Source: Haloferacaceae archaeon
GTDB taxonomy: Archaea > Halobacteriota > Halobacteria > Halobacteriales > Haloferacaceae
DNA length: 9,314 nucleotides
NCBI GenBank assembly: GCA_028274825.1
Contig: JAQCMZ010000476.1
Span: 1-9,314 of the forward strand
Reading direction: 5' to 3'
The notes beneath the pieces are model-generated. The model did not search any database, had not been told where the DNA came from, and saw only the letters and a list, made by a program, of their open reading frames with translations. Positions 5,833 to 9,314 of the stretch are shown piece after piece. How positions within the stretch are numbered: position 1 is the first letter of the stretch; each line of letters opens with the position of its first letter. Position numbers and translations under genes: made by a program.

Positions 5833-7635
5833 CTATTCGACAGTGACGCTTTTTGCGAGATTCCGCGGCTTGTCGATTGATCGGCCCAGGGCGTTTGCGA
5901 CGTGATACGAGACGAGTTGGAGTTGTACGTTCGCCAGTAACGGTGCCACGCGAGGGTGTGTCTCGGGGACTTCCATCACAGCGTCGGCATACCGGGCAAT
6001 GTCGGTCTGTCTGTCAGTAACAGCAACGACTGGGGCACCGCGTGCTTGGATTTCTTTGACATTGCCGACCGTTTTATCTGCAGTCTCTCCGTCTCCGGTG
6101 ACGACTGCGAAGACGGGGGTGTCCTCGGTCACCAGTGCGAGAGTTCCGTGTTTGAGTTCGCCGGCAGCGAGCCCTTCTGCGTATTCATAGCTAATCTCTT
6201 TGAATTTCAACGCTCCCTCCAGTGCCACTGGATGGTTGTATCCACGGCCGATGAAAAAGTAGCCGGCAGCGTCGCGGAATCGCTCGGCGATATCGGCGGC
6301 CCTAGAGTCGTCGATAATTGACAGAAGGTCTCCTGGAAGATCACGGAGTGCCAACAGTCGTTCTCTCGGGTCTCGGCCACCCGTATCTTCCGTCAGGTAT
6401 TCCGCCAGAAGGTTGAGCGTCGTGAGCTGTGAAGAAAACGTCTTGGTTGCCGCCACTCCGATTTCCGGGCCAGCCCGAGTGTGCAAGGCATGATCACACT
6501 CCCGGGCTGCTGTCGACCCGACAACATTCGTTATCGTCATCGTCTGTGCGCCTCGAGATTGCGCGTTGCGGAGCGCAGAAAGAGTATCAGCGGTTTCACC
6601 GCTCTGCGTGATAGAAATTACTAACGAGTCGTCTGCCGGCGGCGGAGAGGTAGCATATTCGCTAGCGAGAAGTGACTGTGCAGGGATACCCAGTTCGTGG
6701 AACACCCGGGCACCGTACAGCGCCGCGTGATAAGAGGTTCCGCAGGCGACGAACTGCACGCGATCGGGGCGATTGAGATCAGCCAGCGAATCGAGCGTGA
6801 CTCTTCCAGCGAGTTCGTCGATCCGTCCCGACATTCCCTGCCGAAGCGCGGTCGGTTGTTCGTAAATCTCTTTGAGCATGTAGTGGTCGTATCCGCCTTT
6901 CGTGGTCTGTTCGATGTCCCAGTCGATCGATTCAACGGATTTCTCGACAGGGTGACCGGACCCGTCGGTCACCTCCCAGGCGCTGCCCCGCAACTCCGCG
7001 AACTCCCCGTCATCGAGATACACAACCTGGTCGGTATACCCCAGGAACGCTGGCACATCGCTGCCGAGGTACGTGGCCTCTGTATCGATCCCTAACACCA
7101 GTGGGGAGTCATTCCGGACGGCAAACACCGCACTCACACCCTCGATTACCGCCGCAATCGCGTAGCTTCCATCGAGGCGATCGATCGCTGCGCGAAACGC
7201 CTCCGCGGCTGTGTGTTCTTCGACGCGGTACTCTTCGATCAGCCGAGGAATTACTTCAGTGTCAGTGTCGCTCCGAAACTCGTGACCGGCTGCTTTCAGT
7301 TCGTCTCGAAGACTCTGGTGGTTTTCGATTATCCCGTTGTGGACGACCGCGACAGACCCAGTCGAGTCAGTGTGTGGGTGGGCATTGTCCTGGTTCGGTG
7401 GTCCGTGTGTGCTCCATCGAGTGTGGCCAATCCCCAGCGAGCCGGTGGGAGCGTCCGTCTGGAGCGCCTGTTCGAGAGCCTCGATTTCGCCGGCCCGTTT
7501 CCTCACGCCAACTCTATGACCGCCCAGCGCCACTCCCGCCGAGTCGTAGCCCCGATACTCCAGCTGATTCAGTCCGTGTGTGAGGACGCTTAGTGTGTCG
7601 CTACCACGGCCCGCACAGCCGATTATCCCACACAT
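5833..7635 (-). CDS. glmS: Glutamine--fructose-6-phosphate aminotransferase (isomerizing)
   Basis: This 600-residue protein is a full-length GlmS (E. coli 609). The N-terminal class II glutaminase begins MCGIIG with Cys2 as nucleophile and has 'LEYRGYDSAG' (25-34), 'HTRWSTHG' (71-78) and 'HNGIIEN' (99-105). Two SIS sugar-isomerase domains follow: 'CGTSYHA' (298-304) with 'TQSGETADT' (343-351), and 'GRGYNHPVALEGALKFKEIS' (463-482) with 'AGELKHG' (491-497). E480, H496 and K595 correspond in spacing to E. coli Glu488, His504 and Lys603, and the C-terminus 'KPRNLAKSVTVE' is invariant in the family. It makes glucosamine-6-phosphate from fructose-6-phosphate and glutamine, the first step to UDP-GlcNAc. 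Its ATG shares one base with the stop of the upstream nucleotidylyltransferase (TAATG), and a GGAGGTG ribosome site lies 8 bases before it, so translation is coupled. No ribozyme (glmS-type) leader is present. Confidence 0.97.
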   Translation of the reverse strand: MCGIIGCAGRGSDTLSVLTHGLNQLEYRGYDSAGVALGGHRVGVRKRAGEIEALEQALQTDAPTGSLGIGHTRWSTHGPPNQDNAHPHTDSTGSVAVVHNGIIENHQSLRDELKAAGHEFRSDTDTEVIPRLIEEYRVEEHTAAEAFRAAIDRLDGSYAIAAVIEGVSAVFAVRNDSPLVLGIDTEATYLGSDVPAFLGYTDQVVYLDDGEFAELRGSAWEVTDGSGHPVEKSVESIDWDIEQTTKGGYDHYMLKEIYEQPTALRQGMSGRIDELAGRVTLDSLADLNRPDRVQFVACGTSYHAALYGARVFHELGIPAQSLLASEYATSPPPADDSLVISITQSGETADTLSALRNAQSRGAQTMTITNVVGSTAARECDHALHTRAGPEIGVAATKTFSSQLTTLNLLAEYLTEDTGGRDPRERLLALRDLPGDLLSIIDDSRAADIAERFRDAAGYFFIGRGYNHPVALEGALKFKEISYEYAEGLAAGELKHGTLALVTEDTPVFAVVTGDGETADKTVGNVKEIQARGAPVVAVTDRQTDIARYADAVMEVPETHPRVAPLLANVQLQLVSYHVANALGRSIDKPRNLAKSVTVE

Positions 7636-8831
7636 TAGTTCCGCACCTCCGCGTCAGCGGGAACGTTCTCTGACACGACGACCCCGGCCCGAAGTGTTGC
7701 TTCCGGACCAACCAGCGTCCCGGGCCGGAAGGTAACCCCGCCCTCTACGGTGGCCCGATCCGCGAGAACGGTCCCAAGTCTACGGTCTAGATAGATACTC
7801 TCGCCAATCTGCACATCTGACCGCCCGCTAGAAAGTGACGCCCCGGCCCCGAGAGTGACCTGCTGGCCGAGCACCGAGTCAACGACGGTACACCCGGGAG
7901 CAATACGGCAGTCTTCATCGATCACGCTTCCCTCGACCACGGAAGAGGCCCCAATCGTCGCGTTCTGACCCACGGCCGTGTTGGGCCCGATAACCGCCTG
8001 TGGGGCGACCACAGTATCACTCAGAACAACGACCGGTTTACGGAGTGTGGCACTGTCGGCGATCGTAGCCGAGTCAGCGATCCAGACACCGTTACTGCGC
8101 TGTGGAAGCGACACCGCCTCACGACGGAGTTCCTCCCGTGTGACCGCCGGCAAGTCCCACGGGTAGGTGGCGTCCGACCAGTAGCCTGCTGTCTTGACGC
8201 CCTCGACGCGACAGCCCGTCTCGGTCAGATACTCGATCAATCCAGGCAGAGTGGTGCTCCCATCGGTACGGGGAGTCTCCTCGAGCGTATCGTACACTTC
8301 TGCATCGAACGCGTACACACCCGCGTTCAATAGGCCATAATCCTGCTCGCTGTGCCCCTCAATGAGATCGGTCACCAGTCCATCACGAAGCGTGACTGCG
8401 CCGTAAATAGCTGTTTTTTCACTTCTCACAGCACCGATCGTCGCCGGAGAGGCGTTTTTCTCGTGTGCTTCGATAACAGCGGTTGCGAGCGCGGGCGCAA
8501 TGATCTGATCCCCATTCACCACGAGAACGGGCTCTTCAGTCACACCGGTCGTCTGCCCGAACGCATGGCCGCTGCCGAGTTGTTTCTCTTGAATATGATA
8601 CGTAATCTCGGCATTTCGATATGTAGACCCGAAGTACTCTCTCACGCGGTCTCGCTTGTACCCTACAACGACGTGTAAATCAGTGATACCGGCCTCGAGC
8701 ACAGCGTCAAACACCCGCTCGAGGACAGGCGACCCTGCCACAGGAAGCATGGGTTTTGGCCGATACCGGGTGAGGGGTCGCAACCGTTTCCCCTCTCCTG
8801 CGGCGAGAACTACAGCCGTGTCCACTGGCAT
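7635..8831 (-). CDS. Sugar-1-phosphate nucleotidylyltransferase, GlmU-like paralogue without acetyltransferase histidine
   Basis: This 398-residue protein has the same two-domain plan as the glmU product. The N-terminal domain carries LAAGEGKRLRPLT (9-21), PKP (25-27, Lys26), Q81 with 'GSGHA' (86-90), NGD (106-108), 'NAGVYAF' (169-175) and 'YWSDATYPWDL' (217-227), so nucleotidyl transfer is well supported. The C-terminal beta-helix (about 250-395) has 'DSVLGQQVTLGAG' (318-330) but lacks the preceding 'GHLSYVG' with the catalytic histidine, so acetyltransfer is doubtful. The EKP motif is EGH (158-160) and NTG is NAG. Relatives include glucose-1-phosphate uridylyl- or thymidylyltransferases such as AglF-type enzymes; the substrate here cannot be read off. 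It is the first gene of a unit with glmS, overlapping it by one base. The ATG at 8831 follows a weak TATA-like box. Confidence 0.85.
   Translation of the reverse strand: MPVDTAVVLAAGEGKRLRPLTRYRPKPMLPVAGSPVLERVFDAVLEAGITDLHVVVGYKRDRVREYFGSTYRNAEITYHIQEKQLGSGHAFGQTTGVTEEPVLVVNGDQIIAPALATAVIEAHEKNASPATIGAVRSEKTAIYGAVTLRDGLVTDLIEGHSEQDYGLLNAGVYAFDAEVYDTLEETPRTDGSTTLPGLIEYLTETGCRVEGVKTAGYWSDATYPWDLPAVTREELRREAVSLPQRSNGVWIADSATIADSATLRKPVVVLSDTVVAPQAVIGPNTAVGQNATIGASSVVEGSVIDEDCRIAPGCTVVDSVLGQQVTLGAGASLSSGRSDVQIGESIYLDRRLGTVLADRATVEGGVTFRPGTLVGPEATLRAGVVVSENVPADAEVRN
7644..7650 (-). promoter_or_regulatory. Shine-Dalgarno site for glmS
   Basis: On the minus strand GGAGGTG lies within the last codons of the upstream gene, with 8 bases between it and the glmS ATG at 7635. 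It is fully complementary to the usual CACCUCC at the 3' end of archaeal 16S rRNA. It fixes the glmS start and indicates translation from the interior of a shared transcript, in contrast to the leaderless starts elsewhere in the window. Confidence 0.8.
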
Positions 8832-8852
8832 GTCCTACGAATGTGGTGACTG

Positions 8853-8862
8853 GGGTTATGTA
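8853..8862 (-). promoter_or_regulatory. Weak TATA-like box before the nucleotidylyltransferase-glmS unit
   Basis: On the minus strand CTACATAACC lies about 23-32 bases before the ATG at 8831. The position fits a leaderless archaeal promoter, and no Shine-Dalgarno site is seen, but the box is only a modest match to a haloarchaeal TATA element. Confidence 0.35.
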
Positions 8863-8960
8863 GGTTTTCCCTTAGGAGAGACTCGTCTGGTCAGCCAGCG
8901 TGATCGCCCGCTTGTCAGGTCATCAGTGATTGTTTTCACACAGATAGCACAGAACCTGGG

Positions 8961-9056
8961 TGAAATCCTCTCGCGTCTAAAGCCACGGATATTCTCCTCC
9001 GTCTTTATAGGCTGAACAGGCGCACTCCCACGCCGTTCACGGCGTGGATATGCGCC
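8961..9056 (-). mobile_element. Possible IS200/IS605-type (TnpB or MITE) end
   Basis: Read on the minus strand, 8994-8961 is GAATATCCGTGGCTTTAG followed by ACGCGAGAGGATTTCA. From memory, right ends of haloarchaeal IS200/IS605 and IS1341-type elements often read GAAT-CCCGCGG-CTTTAG-CCGCGGG-AGGATGTCA, so this looks like a diverged copy in which the stem has decayed. A strong hairpin (9019-9056) lies just inside, where such elements carry subterminal structure. No transposase or TnpB gene is visible in the window; if present it would lie on the minus strand past 9314, or the element is a gene-less derivative. The match rests on recollection of a short motif. Confidence 0.35.
9019..9056. repeat. 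14-bp two-part hairpin
   Basis: GGCGCA (9019-9024) pairs with TGCGCC (9051-9056), and CCACGCCG (9028-9035) pairs with CGGCGTGG (9040-9047), separated by a symmetric 3x3 internal loop and capped by TTCA. All 14 base pairs are Watson-Crick. Such a structure is beyond chance expectation and could be an element end, a structured RNA or a protein-binding site. No T-run follows on either strand, so a simple terminator is unlikely. Confidence 0.8.
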
Positions 9057-9116
9057 GTCACAGCGCCAATTTCGGACTGGTTTTACTCTACACTGTCGTC
9101 TCTCTGAGTGTCGGCG

Positions 9117-9136
9117 CACTGGGGACGACCCCAGTG
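9117..9136. repeat. Perfect 8-bp hairpin with 4-base loop
   Basis: CACTGGGG (9117-9124) and CCCCAGTG (9129-9136) are perfect inverse complements around the loop ACGA. It is the second of three hairpins in 300 bases and may be part of the same structured transcript or element. Confidence 0.75.
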
Positions 9137-9280
9137 TAGCCGAGCGCCCACCAACTGGCGGTTCGAGTGTCCGCCCACACTGGAAACAGGGCAGGGTGTG
9201 GCCCGATGTGGGAATCACACACCAACCACCGGGGGCGAACAGTTGCAGAGGAAGTCACTCCGAGTCTGCCGCAGTCTGCC

Positions 9281-9314
9281 GGACTCCCCGTGGCCAACAC
9301 AACACGGGGAATCC
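9281..9314. repeat. 12-bp hairpin reaching the window edge
   Basis: GGACTCCCCGTG (9281-9292) pairs with CACGGGGAATCC (9303-9314) with a single mismatch (C9284/A9311) and a 10-base loop. The stem may extend beyond the window. Just before it AGTCTGCCG occurs twice in direct repeat (9263-9271 and 9273-9281). Confidence 0.75.

Larger units (their letters stand above)
8832..9314. other. Right-edge region without a convincing gene; hairpin-rich
   Basis: The 483 bases upstream of the nucleotidylyltransferase hold no gene I can support. The left half (8832-8960) carries the likely promoter. The right half has three strong inverted repeats (9019-9056, 9117-9136, 9281-9314) and a segment at 8961-8994 like an IS200/IS605-type end. 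On the minus strand a frame is open from the window edge to a TAG at 9088-9090, reading '...RVVLATGSPADCGRLG...'; it may be the end of a gene lying beyond the window or noise. Confidence 0.5.

Noticed and set aside
7101..7583. Plus-strand frame of 160 codons inside glmS
   Set aside because: Antisense to the conserved glutaminase domain; arginine- and serine-rich composition without family features.
8856..9218. Minus-strand frame of 120 codons upstream of the nucleotidylyltransferase
   Set aside because: It runs through two of the hairpins and the putative promoter, is very Arg/Pro/Cys-rich and basic, unlike any other protein here, and has no recognisable motif apart from two lone Cys-x2-Cys pairs.
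1..9314. CRISPR array or tRNA/rRNA genes
   Set aside because: No regularly spaced direct repeats, no tRNA-like cloverleaf with a T-arm motif and no rRNA signature were seen on reading both strands.

Overview
The window looks like chromosomal DNA of a halophilic archaeon (class Halobacteria). The proteins are acidic, the genes rich in Asp, Glu, Thr and Val codons, and several start codons sit 24-27 bases behind an AT-rich, TATA-like box with no Shine-Dalgarno site, as expected for leaderless haloarchaeal transcripts. The first gene also belongs to a repeat-containing family I know from haloarchaea (DUF4330-like). No genus can be named from the sequence alone.

Layout. Positions 1-1884 (+) hold the 3' part of the DUF4330-like gene, cut by the window edge, then an uncharacterised two-helix membrane protein with its own promoter. 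Convergent to these, 2046-2966 (-) encodes an NAD-dependent sugar-nucleotide epimerase. It diverges across a 264-base spacer from uppP (3231-4058, +), a polyprenyl-diphosphate phosphatase. A spacer of about 400 bases follows. Then comes a minus-strand set read right to left: a GlmU-like nucleotidylyltransferase paralogue (8831-7635), glmS (7635-5833), joined to it by a one-base TAATG overlap and a strong internal Shine-Dalgarno site, and archaeal-type glmU (5650-4457) after a 182-base gap. The last 480 bases have no convincing gene but carry several strong hairpins and a segment resembling an IS200/IS605-type element end.

How it fits together. GlmS makes glucosamine-6-phosphate. The bifunctional GlmU acetylates and uridylylates glucosamine-1-phosphate to UDP-GlcNAc. 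The second GlmU-like protein keeps the nucleotidylyltransferase motifs but lacks the acetyltransferase histidine, so it probably activates another sugar or only performs uridylyl transfer. The epimerase can convert UDP-sugars, and UppP can recycle the lipid carrier (probably dolichyl phosphate in this group). The neighbourhood therefore supplies activated sugars and lipid carrier for N-glycans or surface polysaccharide. Phosphoglucosamine mutase (GlmM), needed between GlmS and GlmU, is not in the window, and neither are glycosyltransferases.

The core is a fairly ordinary sugar-nucleotide region. The parts that deserve a second look are the hairpin-rich right edge, the split of function between the two GlmU paralogues, changed active-site positions in UppP, a possible gene remnant upstream of the epimerase, and the DUF4330-like/membrane-protein pair.
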